In this document: positions 40,701 to 52,830 of the stretch, in pieces
Position numbering within the stretch: the first letter of the stretch is position 1
Layout: every line of letters begins with the position of its first letter
Origin: Trifolium pratense
Taxonomy: Eukaryota > Streptophyta > Magnoliopsida > Fabales > Fabaceae
Direction: 5' to 3'
Length of the DNA stretch: 64,000 nucleotides
NCBI RefSeq assembly: GCF_020283565.1
Contig: NC_060062.1
Coordinates: 22,044,127 to 22,108,126 of the forward strand
Program-made: the position numbers and the translations under genes
Notes under the pieces: model-generated
Told to the model about the DNA's origin: nothing
What the model saw: the letters and a program-made list of their open reading frames with translations, nothing else
Database searches by the model: none

Positions 40701-41477
40701 CTCCACTACTCTTCATTACATTAATATAGCTATCTTAGGCTAATAGAATTTGGATTTTTGAAATAAAAAAGCCTTGGTTACTTTCTCAGTATTACCATGA
40801 TAAATCCAAATGCTTAGTAGTAATCAACCAGTCATGAATCATTAGATGAAATAGTAAAAACTAATCCTCTTCCTTAGTTTAATTCAATCATTCGCTTTTG
40901 TGCAGAAATGCATACGGACATATTTCTCGCAAGATAGATGTATATGCTTTTGGAGTTGTTCTATACGAACTAATTTCTGCTAAAGCAGCTGTGGTCAAAA
41001 TTGATAAACCTACTACTGAGTTCAAGAGCCTTGAGATTAAGACCAATGAATCTATTGATGAATACAAGAGCCTTGTAGCTTTGGTAATTGATCATTAATT
41101 AGTACTTATATATATATGTTCATATATTGTGTTTTTTTTTAACTTCTCCTGGTATGTATGCCAGTTTGATGAAGTTATTGATCAAGAGGGAGATCCTATA
41201 GAAGAAGGTCTAAGAAAACTAGTTGATCCAAGGCTGGGAGATAACTATTCAATTGATTCCATTAACAAGGTATCTATGAATCATACAACATTTTCTTGGT
41301 GTTTATCATTTCTTAATCAACAAGCTTTATATGTTTTTTCACCGGCAGATGGCACAGCTTGCCAAGACTTGCATAAACCGAGACCCGAAACGACGTCCAA
41401 GAATGGGAGATGTTGTGGTTTCTCTTATGAAACTAAATTCTACTATTGATGGTGGAAGTACAATAGTGCAGCATTGA
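37774..41477 (+). pseudogene. LysM receptor-like kinase copy A (LYK), frameshifted in the signal peptide
   Basis: Twelve exons matching copy C: 37774-38413, 38870-38909, 39003-39010 (8 nt), 39106-39261, 39370-39536, 39664-39753, 39838-39931, 40011-40162, 40272-40366, 40906-41083, 41165-41269, 41349-41477. Encoded: three LysM segments with CDC and CFC cysteine pairs, a transmembrane helix, and a complete kinase (GQGGFGEV loop, AIKK lysine, HRD, DIKSDN, DFG, PPE). The defect is a 7-bp insertion at about 37838-37844, beside a repeated ACAG, that puts a stop 5-6 codons later. The frame reopens at CSKTCDFALASYY; the next Met (37894) would give a receptor without a signal peptide. It also ends earlier (GGSTIVQH) than the family tail. 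Intron 9 (40367-40905) carries ~330 bp absent from copy C. Everything else is open, so the loss is recent. Confidence 0.82.
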
Positions 41478-41773
41478 GTCTGACTAAAATTAAAACTCTA
41501 CTGTGAAACTTAATACTATTCTGTACTAGCAGAGCCAACAGTATATCAGATTGAACGAGAAGACTTTCTAGTCAATAAATTAGACTTTGCATTTATGTGA
41601 CATTTGATTAATGGGAATAATTTTGTAAATTTGTTACATTCAATTATTTATTTATAGTTTTTCAAAGGTCAAAGGCAACGTGGATGTGATGAATGTCCAT
41701 GTATTAATATTCCTAACACCCATTTGCATATTCAACACACCCAAATTCTTATTCTATGTGTTCCTATTACACA
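41478..41773. other. Spacer and promoter of LYK copy B
   Basis: From about 41600 the sequence matches 56870-57090 upstream of copy C (GGCAACGTGGATGTGATG and ACACCCATTTGCATATTCAAC), so the promoter block was duplicated with the gene. GCAACGTGG has an ACGT core that could be a regulatory site. Confidence 0.5.
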
Positions 41774-43347
41774 ATGAAATCAATCAAATTCAGATTATCA
41801 CTCTTATTCTTGTTACTAGCCTCTAAATCCTTCATTGCAGAATCAAAATGTACCAAAACTTGTGACTTAGCTTTAGCTTCCTACAATATACAAAAAGGTT
41901 CAAACTTAACATATATTTCATCCATCATGAAATCCAAGGTTGTTTCAAAACCTGAAGATATTTTCAGCTACAACACTGACACATTACAAAGTCCAGATAT
42001 TCTCCTAGTAGATTCAAGAGTGTGAATGTTCCCTTTTCTTGTGATTGCATCAATGACGAGTTTCTTGGTCACACTTTTCTATATGAGATTTACCCAGGAG
42101 ATACCTATGCTTCAATTGCAGAATTCACTTTTAGCAATTTGACCACTAAGGAGAGCATCGAAAAAGACAACGATTATAGTCCAGATAATATTCCGGTTGA
42201 TGGAACACTTAATGTTACTGTTAACTGTTCATGTGGGAAAAGAGAGGTTTCTAAGGATTATGGTTTGTTCATCACATACCCTCTTAGTCCTAAGTGTTAG
42301 TTAATGTGCTGATTTTATGTTAGTGGAATATGATAAAGTAGTGGAAATTATTTAGTGTAAGTGAAGAGTTGTCAATGTCAATAGTGGAAGCACTTAGTGC
42401 TTAGTGGAGTGTTTAATCATTGATTAAGCACCTAGTAGTGGTGACTCTTTGATAGTTGTAATCATCACTACTAATGCTATATATATTCATGTGTATGAGA
42501 TGCATTTGATATAAGAAAAAATACATGAATATTCAGCCTCAAAAATACTATCCTACTCTAAATTATGCAACAATATAGTTTATAATATATACCACACCTC
42601 TAGAATACCACCAACACTAAGGACACTTTGGAGTCTATTGCAAAGGATACTAATATTGATGCTGAGTTGCTTCAGAGGTACAACCCTGGTGTGAATTTCA
42701 GCCAAGGAACTGGTCTTGTTTTTATTCCTGGAAAAGGTTAGAATTTTATTTTTCTGTCATGGTTTAGTTTTCTGATAATGGAAATTTTATACCCATTTGT
42801 ACAAAAGGGTATTATTATGTTGGTCAATTATTTTGATTTTAGTAAAAAACAATTGGTCTTGGCCTTTTGTTTTACATTTTAATTTAGAGTTCGGTTAAGA
42901 GGTGTAAAGTTTGGCAACAAATTGATATTGGTAAAGTTTGGTTATTATATGTAATTCCTTAATATGTGACTTAAATATTTTCATTATCTAATTTATGCTA
43001 CAGGTAGAATGCTCATTCTAGTTATTAACTTGACATTCTAATTTTTCATGGATGAGTAATCAATCAATAAAGAATACTATTATATCAAACTTTTTAACTA
43101 TTTGTTCCTCTATATGTTAATGAAACATGCATTAAGTGATGTTTGTTTACCGATCGTAATATTTGGATTTTAGGTATGACTATTCCTTGTTTTATTTTAT
43201 ATATTTTTCTTTAAATTTTGCAGATAAAAATGGAGTTTATGTTCCCTTCGCCTCCTAGCCCTAGGTAAGTTTTATTGTGTTACCTTTTATTAATAAACAA
43301 TAAATATCATTTATGTTTAATCCCATATCATTATTTTTATTTAAATA
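41774..43347 (+). pseudogene. LysM receptor-like kinase copy B (LYK), truncated relic
   Basis: Exon 1 begins [20 protein letters not shown] with an intact signal peptide and the CTKTC motif. A 2-bp TG duplication at 42021-42024 causes a stop after VDSRV. The frame resumes as [16 protein letters not shown] and runs to YPLSPK, where a 322-bp solo LTR (42295-42616) is inserted. Exon 1 then finishes at 42736 (FIPGK). Exon 2 (43224-43264) is one base longer than in copies A and C. Similarity to copies A and C ends at about 43347, within intron 2, so no transmembrane or kinase exons remain. It cannot be functional. Its promoter and exon 1 are nearest to copy C. Confidence 0.88.
42295..42616 (+). 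mobile_element. Solo LTR (322 bp) in LYK copy B exon 1
   Basis: Begins TGTTAGTTAATG and ends CCACCAACA, flanked by a perfect 5-bp duplication CTAAG (42290-42294 and 42617-42621). Removing it and one CTAAG rejoins the LysM3 coding text (YPLSPK with [10 protein letters not shown]). The size suggests a Ty1/copia family. Confidence 0.93.
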
Positions 43348-43879
43348 GATGAAATCACGACGTGCATAGTTGAACTCAAGAGAGATGAAGTAATGCTATC
43401 CATATCAAAATTTCTTTTACATTCTTGTTTGTGTTAAGTTAATGTCATCCATATATATATTATCAATAATAGTTTTTTACAACACTCGCTACTTAGAATA
43501 CGAGAAAAGTCCTTTTCAATAGAAATACAGAAAAGTAAAATTGGAAATGCAGTATTACTCTGATAATATGTAGTAGTAGGAGACACAAAACTCTGACAAA
43601 GGCCTGAGTCTCTTGGTTCCCTGAGAGAGCGCTGCGTGTGAGGCATATTAGAAATTAATTTACTTTCTTTAGTTTTTTATGAGTAATGCATAAAACTCAT
43701 TCTCTAATACGTTGGGTTAAATATGCTTTTAATCCTAATAAATATTTTAAATTTTGTCAAAAAAATAAATTTTTCTTTTGGCCAATTTATTATTCACACG
43801 TAAAACTTAATAATTATCACGCGTTTATCACCGCATGTGTACTTGTAATTCTGTAAGATAGTCACCTTCCTTTTGGCCG
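43348..43879. other. Spacer before the repeat array
   Basis: AT-rich. No gene or clear repeat. Confidence 0.4.
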
Positions 43880-46800
43880 GTTAATATTCACATAAGTTAC
43901 AAACACACAACTTTTAATATTTCAAAATAAATTAATAACAAAAATTGGGAAAGCTTAACGTAAACTAAAATTGTAGAACGGTTGAAACTTTTAACTAAAG
44001 TCTCTATATGTTAAAAATATTTTGGATTGCGTTAAAAAATTAATGATGCTTTGATTTTGGAGGGCTATTTTTATGCAATTTTAAAAACTATGAGTAAACT
44101 TTATCAAAATATAAAAAAATAAGGACCGATTTGAAAAACTTTAGACTCGATGTGCAAATTTTGAAAACACCAAGGTCCAACTTGTATGCAAGTTTCAAGT
44201 AGTATATGAAAAATGAACTTTAAATTTAGTTTTAGACTTTTAGGTAGTATTTAAAAAAGATTAATGCTGGTGTGAACGAAACGAAAAACATGAATGAATC
44301 TAAGCCATCAATTTTTAACCCAAGACTAGCATGATTTCCACCAAATACGGAAGTTTAGTGAATTCAACCAGTAAAACAATCCCATATAAGCATTCTTATA
44401 TTCTTATATTTCGTATGTCACGTTTGTCGTACCAAGTAGCATTGTTCTTTAAAAAATAATGTTGAAAAATCATAAGCTAGATATGAGTGCATATAATGCA
44501 TGTCAAAAAAGTTTTTATTTATAAATCACATCACATGATAACAAAAATTTGTACAAGAGTGAGTTTGGGAATTGGGTAGGAAAGTTTACCAAAAACTATA
44601 ATTATAGAACAATTGAACCTTTTAACTAAAGTCTTTACATCACTATTTTTATGTAGTTTCCAAAATATGAGTAACCATTTTTAAAATATAAAAATAAGGA
44701 ATGATTTGAAGAAATTTAGACACAATTTGCAAATTTTGAAAACTCCCAAGGTTTAATATGTATGCAAAAATAAGTAGTATATGAAAAATGACCTTTTAAT
44801 TTTAGTTTGAGGTACTATTTGAAAAATAATATCGAAAAATCTTAAACTAAATACGAATGCCCATAACACAAGATCATGCATGTCAAAAAGATTCTTGGTT
44901 TATAAATCACAATAACAAAAATTTCTACAAGATTGTGGTTGGAAATTTTACGGGAAAGCTTAATGTAAACTAAAATTGTAACGAAACTTTTAACTAAAGT
45001 CTATATGTTAAAAATATTTTAGATAGCGTAAAAAAAATGTAATGATGCTTTGATTTTGGCGGGCTATTTTTATGTAATTTTCAAAATAAGAGTAAACTTT
45101 TACAAAATATAAAGAAAATATGGACCGATATAAAAAAATTTAGGCACGATGTGCAAATTTTGAAAAGGCCAAGGTCCAACATGTATGCAAGTTTCAAGCA
45201 GTATATGAAAAAAGACCTTTTAATTTAGTTTTAGGTAGTATTTGAAAAATGATGTCGAAAAATCATAAACTAGATATGACCGCATATAATGCATGTCAAA
45301 AAAAGACTTTAATTATAAATCACATAATAACAAAAATTTGTACAAGAGTGAGGTGGTATATGAAAAATGACCTTTTAATTTAGTTTTAGGTAGTATTTGT
45401 AAAATGATGCCGAAAAATCATAAACTGGATCTGAATGCATATAATGCATGTAAAAAAAAAGTCTTTAATTATAAATCACATAATAACAAAAATTTGTATA
45501 AGAGTGAGTTTGAGAATTTAGCAGGAAAGAATAATGACAACAAAAATTGTAGAACAGTTGAACCTTTTAACTAAAGTTTTTGTGTCTCTAAAAAGTATTT
45601 TGGATAGAGTCAAAAAAGTAATGAAGCTCAGATTTTGGAGGCCTATTTTTATGTAATTTCCAAAATATGAGTAACCTTTTTCAAAATATAAAAATAAGGA
45701 TCAATTTGGAGAAATTTGGACACAATTTGCAAATTTTGAAAACTCCAAGTTCCAACTTTTTTAGGAGTTTGTCAAAAATAAATTTAGTCTTTGATAGTAT
45801 ATGAAAAATAATTTCAAAAAATTTTAAACTAGATCATGCATGTCAAAAAAATTCTTTGTTTAAAAATCACATAATAACAAAAATTTCTACAAAAGTGTGG
45901 TTTGAAATTTTATGGGAAAGTTTAATGTAAACTAAAATTGTATAACAGTTGGAACTTTTAACTAAAGTCTCAATATGTTAAAAATATTTTGGATAGCGTT
46001 AAAAAAGTAATGATGCTTTGATTTTGGAGGGTTATTTTTATGTAATTTTCAAAACTATGAGTAAACTTTTTCAAAATAAAAAAAAAATACGGACCGATTT
46101 GAAAAACTTTAGACACGATGTGCAAATTTTGAAAACGCCAAGGTCCAACTTGTATGCAAGTTTCAAGTAGTATATGAAAAAAGACCTTTTAATTTAGTTT
46201 TAGGTAGTATTTGAAAAATGATGTCGAAAAATCATAAACTAAGATATGACCGCATATAATGCATGTCAAAAAATGTCTTTAATTATAAATCACATAATCA
46301 CATAATAACAAAAACTTGTACAAGAGTGAGTTTGAGAATTTAGCTGGAAAGTTTAATGACAACAAAAATTGTAGAACAGTTGAACCTTTTAACCAAAGTT
46401 TAAGTCTCTAAAAAGTATTTTGGAGAGTCAAAAAAGTAATGATGCTCCGATTTTGGAGGCCTATTTTTATGTAATTTTCAAAATATGAGTAACCTTTTTC
46501 AAAATATAAAAATAAAGACTGATTTGGAGAAATTTGGACACAATTTGCAAATTTTGAAAACTCGAAGGTCCAATTTTTTTAGGAGTTTGTCAAAAATAAA
46601 TTTAGTCTTAGGTAGTATTTGAAAAATAATTACGAAAATTCTTTAACTAGATCATGCATGTCAAAAAAATTCTTTGTATAAAAATCACATAATAACAAAT
46701 ATTTCTACAAAAGTGTGGTTTGAAATTTTATAGGAAAGCTTAATTTAAACTAAAATTGTAGAACAGTTGAAACTTTTAACTAAAGTCTCTATATGTTAAA

Positions 46801-49800
46801 AATATTTTGGATAGCGTTAAAAAAGTAATGATGCTTTGATTTTCGAGGGCTATTTTTATGTAATTTTCAAAACTATGAGTAAACTTTTTCAAAATAAAAA
46901 AAAATAAGGATCGATTTGAAAAACTTTAGACACGATGTGCAAATTTTGAAAACGCCAAGGTCCAACTTGTATGCAAGTTTCAAGTAGTATAAGAAAAATG
47001 AAGTTTTAAATTAGTTTTAGGTATTATTTAAAAAATAATGTTGAAAAATCATAAACTAGGTATGAGTGGATATAATGCATGTCAAAAAAAGTCTTTATTT
47101 ATAAATCACATCACATGATAACAAAAATATGTACAAGAGTGAGTTTGGGAATTGAGCGGGAAAGTTTAAAAAAAACTAAAATTATAGAACAATTGAACCT
47201 TTTAACTAAAGTCTTTACATCATTAAAAAATACTTTGAAAAAAAGTAAAGATGCTCTGATTTTGGTAGGCTATTTTTATGTAGTTTTCGAAATATGAGTA
47301 ACCATTTTTAAAATATAAAAATAAGGAATGATTTGGAGAAATTGACACAATTTGCAAATTTTGAAAACTCCAAGGTTTAATATGTATGCAAAAATCAAGT
47401 AGTATATGAAAAATGACCTTTTAATTTTGTTTGAGGTAGTATTTGAAAAATAATATCGAAAAATCTTAAACTAAATACGAATGCCCATAACACAAGATCA
47501 TGCATGTGAAAAAGAATCTTGATTAAAAAATCACATAATAACAAAAATTTCTACAAGATTGTGGATGGAAATTTTACGGGAAAGATTAATGTAAACTAAA
47601 ATTGTAGAACAGTTGAAACTTTTGATTAAAGTCTCTATATGTTAAAAATATTTTTGATAGCGTAAAAAAAATGTAATGATGCTTTGATTTTGGCGGGCTA
47701 TTTTTATGAATTTTCAAAATAAGAGTAAACTTTTTCAAAATATAAAAAAAATTAGGCACGATGTGCAAATTTTGAAAACGCCAAAGTCCAACTTGTATGC
47801 AAGTTTCAAGTAGTATATGAAAAAAGACCTTTTAATTTAGTTTTAGGTAGTATTTGAAAAATGATGTCGAAAAATCATAAACTAGATATGAATGCATATA
47901 ATACATGTCAAAAAAAGTCTTTAATTATAAATCACATAATAACAAAAAAATTTACAAGAGTGAATTTGAGAATTTAGCAGGAAAGTTTAATGACAACAAA
48001 AATTGTAGAACAGTTGAACCATTTAACTAAAGTTTTTGTGTCTCTAAAAAGTATTTTGGATAGAGTAAAAAAAGTAATGATGCTCAGATTTTGGAGGGCT
48101 ATTTTTATATAATTTTGGAGAAATTTAGACACAATTTGCAAATTTTAAAAACTCCCAGGTCTAATTTTAGGAGTTTGTCAAAAAAAAAAAATTAGTCTTG
48201 GGTAGCATTTGAAAAATAATTTCAAAAAATCTTAAACTAGATTCTTTGTTTATAAATCACATAATAACAAAATTTTCTACAAAAGTGTGGTTGGAAATTT
48301 TATGGGAAAGCTTAATTTAAACTAAAATTGTAGAACAGTTGAAACTTTTAACAAAAGTCTCTATATGTAAAAATATTTTGGATAGTGTTATAAAAGTAAT
48401 GATGCTTTGATTTTGGAGGGCTACTTTTATGTAATTTTCAAAACTATGAGTAAACTTTTTCAAAATATAAAAAATAAGGACCGATTTGAAAAACTTTAGA
48501 CACGATGTGCAAATTTTGAAAACGCCAAGTTCCAACTTAGCGGGAAAGTTAAAAAAATTCTTTAATTATAAATCACATAATAACAAAAATTTGTAAAAGA
48601 GTGAGTTTGAGAATTTAGCGGGAAAGTTTAATGACAACAAAAATTGTAGAACAGTTGAACCTTTTAACTAAAGTTTTTGTGTCTCTAAAAAGTATTTTGG
48701 ATAGAGTAAAAAATGTAATGATGCTCAGATTTTGGAGGGCAATTTTTATGTAATTTTCAAAACTATGAGTAAACTTTTTCAAAATATAAAACAATAAGGA
48801 CCGGCCGTGAATTTGGTAATTTAGCGGGAAAGTTTAATGAAAACTAAAATTGAAGAATAGTTGAACCTTTTAACTAAAGTTTTTCTGTCTCTAAAAAGTA
48901 TTTTGGATAGAGTAAAAAATGTAATGATGCTCAGATTTTGGAGGGCAATTTTTATGTAATTTTCAAAACTATGAGTAAACCTTTTCAAAATATAAAAATA
49001 AGGAAATTTTGAAAACTCCAAAATCCAATTTGTATGCAAAAACCAAGTAGTATATGAAAAATGACCATTTAATTTAGTTTTTGGTGTTTGTCAAAAAGAA
49101 AAATTAGTTTTAGGTAGTATTTGAAAAATAATATCTAAAAATCTTAAACTAGATACAAATGGCCATAACACAAGATCATGCATGTCAAAAAATTCTTTAT
49201 TTATAAATAACATAATAACAAAAATTTGTCCAAGAGTGAGTTTGGGAATTTAGCGGGAAAGTTTAATGAAAACAAAAATTGTAGAACAGTTGAACCTTTT
49301 AACTAAAGTCTTTACATCTCTAAAAAATATTTTGGATAGAGTAAAAAACAAGGAACGATTTTGTAAAATTTAGACACAATTTGCAAATTTTGAAATCTCC
49401 AAGGTCCAATTTGTATGCTAGTTTCATGTAGTATATGAAAAATGAAATTTTAATTTTGTTATAGGTAGTATTTGAAAAATAATGTCTAAAAATCACAAAC
49501 TAGATTTTATAGGAACTTAAATATTTAAAACTCTTTCTATATCTCAAATGTTTATGAAAAAAATGCATCATACTTTATTTATAAATCACATAATAACAAA
49601 AAGTCTATAACAATGTGTTCGGAAATTTAGCAGGAAAGTTTAATGAATACTAGAATTGTAGAACCGTTAAATCTTTTAACTAAAGTCTCTATATCTAAAA
49701 AATTGTTTGGATCGGATAGAGTAAAAAAGGTAATCATACTTTTGTTGGACTATTTTAATGTTACTTCCAAAAAAAATGAAAAAATCAGGACAGATATGCA

Positions 49801-49864
49801 AAAATTTGTTAAAACTATAATTGTAGGTAATACAAAACTATTCTCTTCACTTCAATTTTTTTAA
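43880..49864 (+). repeat. Tandem array of ~400-bp repeats, two monomer types alternating
   Basis: About 14 diverged copies of a unit containing CACATAATAACAAAAATTT, GTAGAACAGTTGAA, ACTAAAGT, GATTTTGGAGGGCTATTTTTA, GTGCAAATTTTGAAAA and ATGCATGTCAAAAA. The CACATAATAAC landmark falls at about 44521, 44901, 45312, 45470, 45860, 46282, 46678, 47099, 47523, 47928, 48250, 48567, 49200 and 49580. Type 1 reads ACAAGAGTGAGTTTG with TTGAACCTTTTAAC; type 2 reads ACAAAAGTGTGGTTTG with TTGAAACTTTTAAC and CTCTATATGTTAAAAATATT. They mostly alternate, so the larger period is about 810-830 bp. Some units are shortened (45312, 48250, 48567, 48809). No coding content. Confidence 0.9.
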
Positions 49865-51239
49865 TACTTTGATTATGAATAAGTATTTCAAGAATAATTT
49901 ACCTCATAATGTTTTAGCAGCCCGACGTTATTGCAACCGGTAGCTCCTCACGAACAAACATCCATTGTCCTTGATCACACCTAAAAAACATTGAATACGC
50001 ATAAGTTAGAACTCCTCAGTTATGATATGTCGCGGAGGGGCCGGAACCACTTCATGTCATAACTGACCCCCCGAACCAGATTTAACTGGTGGTGAAAAAC
50101 CAAAAAAAAATAAAAAAGACATAACATTTAGGCATTATGACATTGACAACTAACTTAAACATTATCATCAAAGAATCATAAGAAATACTGTACAAGTTCA
50201 ATCATTGTTATATCAGTCCAACAATTTCAAATGATAGTAACTTCATAATATCTTTAAAACAGAACCTTTCCTCTTCATTTCACATCTAAAATCATTATAA
50301 CCTTAATCTAAATCAAGTTAATCTAAATCAAGTTAATCTAAATCAAGTTAATCTAAACTTACTTCTGAAAAAGAAACCAAATGTAGAGTTGAAGTCCCTT
50401 TCCCCATCTTGATGAAATCCACCAACCACCAAAGAAATGAGATCTCCCATAAAACAAACTCTACAGTACCTAAAATTAGCAACACATGAAAAATTCCTTT
50501 GTTTAATGAATGAAATCTTTAAATAAACCAAAAAGAAAACAAGAACTAGGATCATAGTGATAATGAGGGTTAGGGTTTTGTAAAAATAAAATTGTGAATA
50601 ATGAAATTCTGAAATCAAGAAAACAGAGTAGAACTCACTATAAGTAAAGAAATAGGTGAAATGAACATGAAAAAATCTCCGTCACGGCGTAGGTGGTTAC
50701 GCGGTCGCGAAAATAAAATTGGTAGATCGGAAAAATGAAAAACTCGGTTTTGTAGAGGAGGAAGAGAGGAGGTTAGTGGTGGTGGTTACGCGGTCATATG
50801 ATGTAGGATAGCAAATTTACGGCCTTGGGAATATAGGTATGCGGTGATGGGAGAAATGGAAGGGAGAGAGGAAAGAGACAAAAGAATAGCGGTGGTGATG
50901 CGTTCTGTTTAGAGAGAGAGAGAGTAAAAACTTGCTCCTTATTAAGTTTAAACTTGAGTACTATTTTATTTTTACACTTTTACCCTTCTCTTTTTCTTTG
51001 TTTTTCTGGATAAAAACCCTATTTTTTTGTCCTTACACATGCACAAGATTAGATTTCATTGACCGGAAAATTTTAACCTTGAGTACTTTGATCAGTAATT
51101 ATAACCTTAGATTTCACATTTCTCCACATTGTAGCTACCAAGGATATTTTTGGAGTTGTCCGGGTTCTAACCCCGAATTTCATATTTTTTTACATTTAAA
51201 TGCGTGAATTTTAATCATTAGAATACTTGACAAAAAAAA
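49865..51239. other. Spacer with a truncated SINE and simple repeats
   Basis: 50033-50119 is the 3' part of the same SINE family as at 37053-37210, here on the plus strand (ACTGACCCCCCGAACCAG, GGTGGTGAAAAACC, then an A-rich tail). A 15-bp unit (GTTAATCTAAATCAA) repeats 3-4 times at about 50310-50357. A (GA)n tract lies at 50911-50924. The minus strand from 50930 looks like a pyrimidine-rich transcription start and leader, but no convincing protein follows. Confidence 0.5.
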
Positions 51240-51719
51240 AAGAACTGATCTAGATGGGACATCGTTCATAAATAATCAAAGTAGTAGCACCATTGCAAGC
51301 CAAATTTGCTAATGCATCTCCACAAAAATTTGATTCCCTTTGTAAATAACATATGTGAACGGTGAACCTCCCAATCCAACTCTAGCTAGCAACTTTCTTA
51401 TGTTAATCAATAAATCTCGGCACCCCATTTACCGGAAGTAATGTTGGAGACAACTACTCTCAATCCACATGAAGCTCTACTTTGTTGAAGCCACGCTCCC
51501 AAGCCAATTAACCCTTCGAAAACACGTCATAATTTCGCCACCTATACACGCTACACACTCCCAACCATTTTTTTTTAAGCAACACTCCCGACCATTTTAA
51601 AAAACCACAAATCCACTCTCCATTCTCATTCCGCGACAAACCTCCACACCCTGCTGTAGTACTTTAGCTGCTCCATCCGTATTAAGTCGAATCCAACCCG
51701 TATTCGCTCCATCTGTATT
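51240..51719 (-). pseudogene. LINE relic: RNase H part
   Basis: On the minus strand, in several frames, fragments resemble the RNase H-like end of plant LINE ORF2, for example MGCRDLLINIRKLLARVGL and a VYREANQxADALANLAC-like stretch. Stops are frequent. The zinc-finger part of the same protein lies beyond the CACTA fragment at 52129. Confidence 0.55.
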
Positions 51720-52115
51720 CACTACAAGAAAAACGCCAATTATTGGCGGCCAAAAACCGCCAGTAACAGGGAAAAACCGCCAGAAACAGTCTAATTAGTG
51801 GCGGCCTACTGGCGGCCACGATACGCCAGTAAATAAGGCGCCGGTAACGTTACTGGCGGCCTAAGCCGTCGAAAACTTCCATGACGAGACTTACTGGCGG
51901 CCCAGACCGCAACAAAGTAACAACGGTCAATTCAAAGACCAAAGACGTTACTGGCGGCCTTGACCGCCGCAAAATTTAGTGTCAGAAAAGGACAGTTCTT
52001 TTTGCAGGTTGCGACAGACCTACTGGCGGCCAGGACCGCCACTAATATTGCCCAGATTTTGACCATTTAGCGACGGTTTGGACCGCCACTACAGCCTATT
52101 CGAATTTTTTAAAAA
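51720..52115 (+). mobile_element. CACTA transposon end with subterminal repeats
   Basis: It starts CACTACAAGAAAAACG, the classic CACTA (En/Spm) terminus, followed by repeated TACTGGCGGCC / GGCCGCCAGT-type units (at about 51750, 51808, 51860, 51893, 51950 and 52020), as expected for transposase-binding subterminal repeats. The opposite terminus is not found, so it is a truncated end of about 400 bp. It separates two parts of a LINE relic. Confidence 0.8.
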
Positions 52116-52128
52116 AAAACGTTTTTAA

Positions 52129-52518
52129 TTAATTATTATGTTGCTGATTTAATGCAGAATTGTAAGTCTGCAACCTTCTGTTCACCTCCTTCCAAAGTTT
52201 AATAGGCAAAATATAATCCATCTCATGCACCATTGTTTTTCTCCAATTCCATAAAGCATGGCATGAAGTGGCCCAATAATTTGACCAATTCAAACCTCTT
52301 CTCAATCCAAGCTCCTCTGTCATTTTGAGATTAATTCAATCCTGTAAACCAGCAGCAAAGAAAAAAATTTGGTGTTATGTGTTCACTTCACAGACATGAG
52401 CTATAAACTAGTTGCTGCCGGTCGGACAATCACGAAGCATATGGAGAATTGAGCCATAAACAACCACACAAAACATCAAATTTGCTCCGGCACGTTCAAC
52501 TTCCAAACCCAACACCAT
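52129..52518 (-). pseudogene. LINE relic: zf-RVT part
   Basis: The minus strand has WKLNVPEQI, CFVWLFMAQFS and SILHMLRDCP fragments, then an open stretch with ELGLRRGLNWSNYWATSCHALWNW. This is text of the zinc-binding region that follows reverse transcriptase in plant LINEs. It is interrupted upstream by the copia element at 52519 and downstream by the CACTA end. Inactive. Confidence 0.62.
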
Positions 52519-52743
52519 TGTTACTAGTTTAATAGAGTTTATTGAGTTTCTTAGGATTCCTATTGTTACTAGTTTTAACTATAGGAATTATGAGTATTAG
52601 TTGGTGTGTTACAAATTTAAGGTAGTTTAATTCTGATTTATGTTTATGTTTTTTATATTATGTTTTTCATGTATTTAAAGGATGATAATATCAATAAAAT
52701 TGTGTGAGTTGTATTCCTCCTTCCTCTAAAAAAAAATCCAACA
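52519..52743 (+). repeat. 5' LTR of the copia element
   Basis: 225 bp, ending TCCAACA, almost identical to 54742-54957 over the shared part. The first ~35 bases differ from the 3' LTR (TGTTACTAGTTTAATAG instead of TGTTGAAATTATG...), so its start has been altered by a small deletion or conversion. Confidence 0.9.
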
Positions 52744-52757
52744 GTGGTATCTAGAGC
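52744..52757 (+). other. Primer binding site of the copia element
   Basis: GTGGTATCTAGAGC lies directly after the 5' LTR. It matches the usual plant copia primer site for initiator tRNA-Met (TGGTATCAGAGC) except for one extra T. Confidence 0.75.
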
Positions 52758-52830
52758 TTTTTTCTTGAGGGACCTAGTGAGGTAGAGAGTTCCATCAAAC
52801 ACACACCAAAAAAAAAAAAAAAAGATCAAA

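Noticed and set aside
43880..49864. CRISPR-like or rDNA-like array.
   Set aside because: Units are ~400 bp, diverged and without short repeat-spacer structure or rRNA sequence; the organism is a plant.
49900..50930. Possible minus-strand gene with a pyrimidine-rich leader, (GA)n and a 91-codon frame (50343-50618).
   Set aside because: The frame has no recognisable domain and covers repeated AATCTAAATCAAG units; without transcripts it cannot be called a gene.
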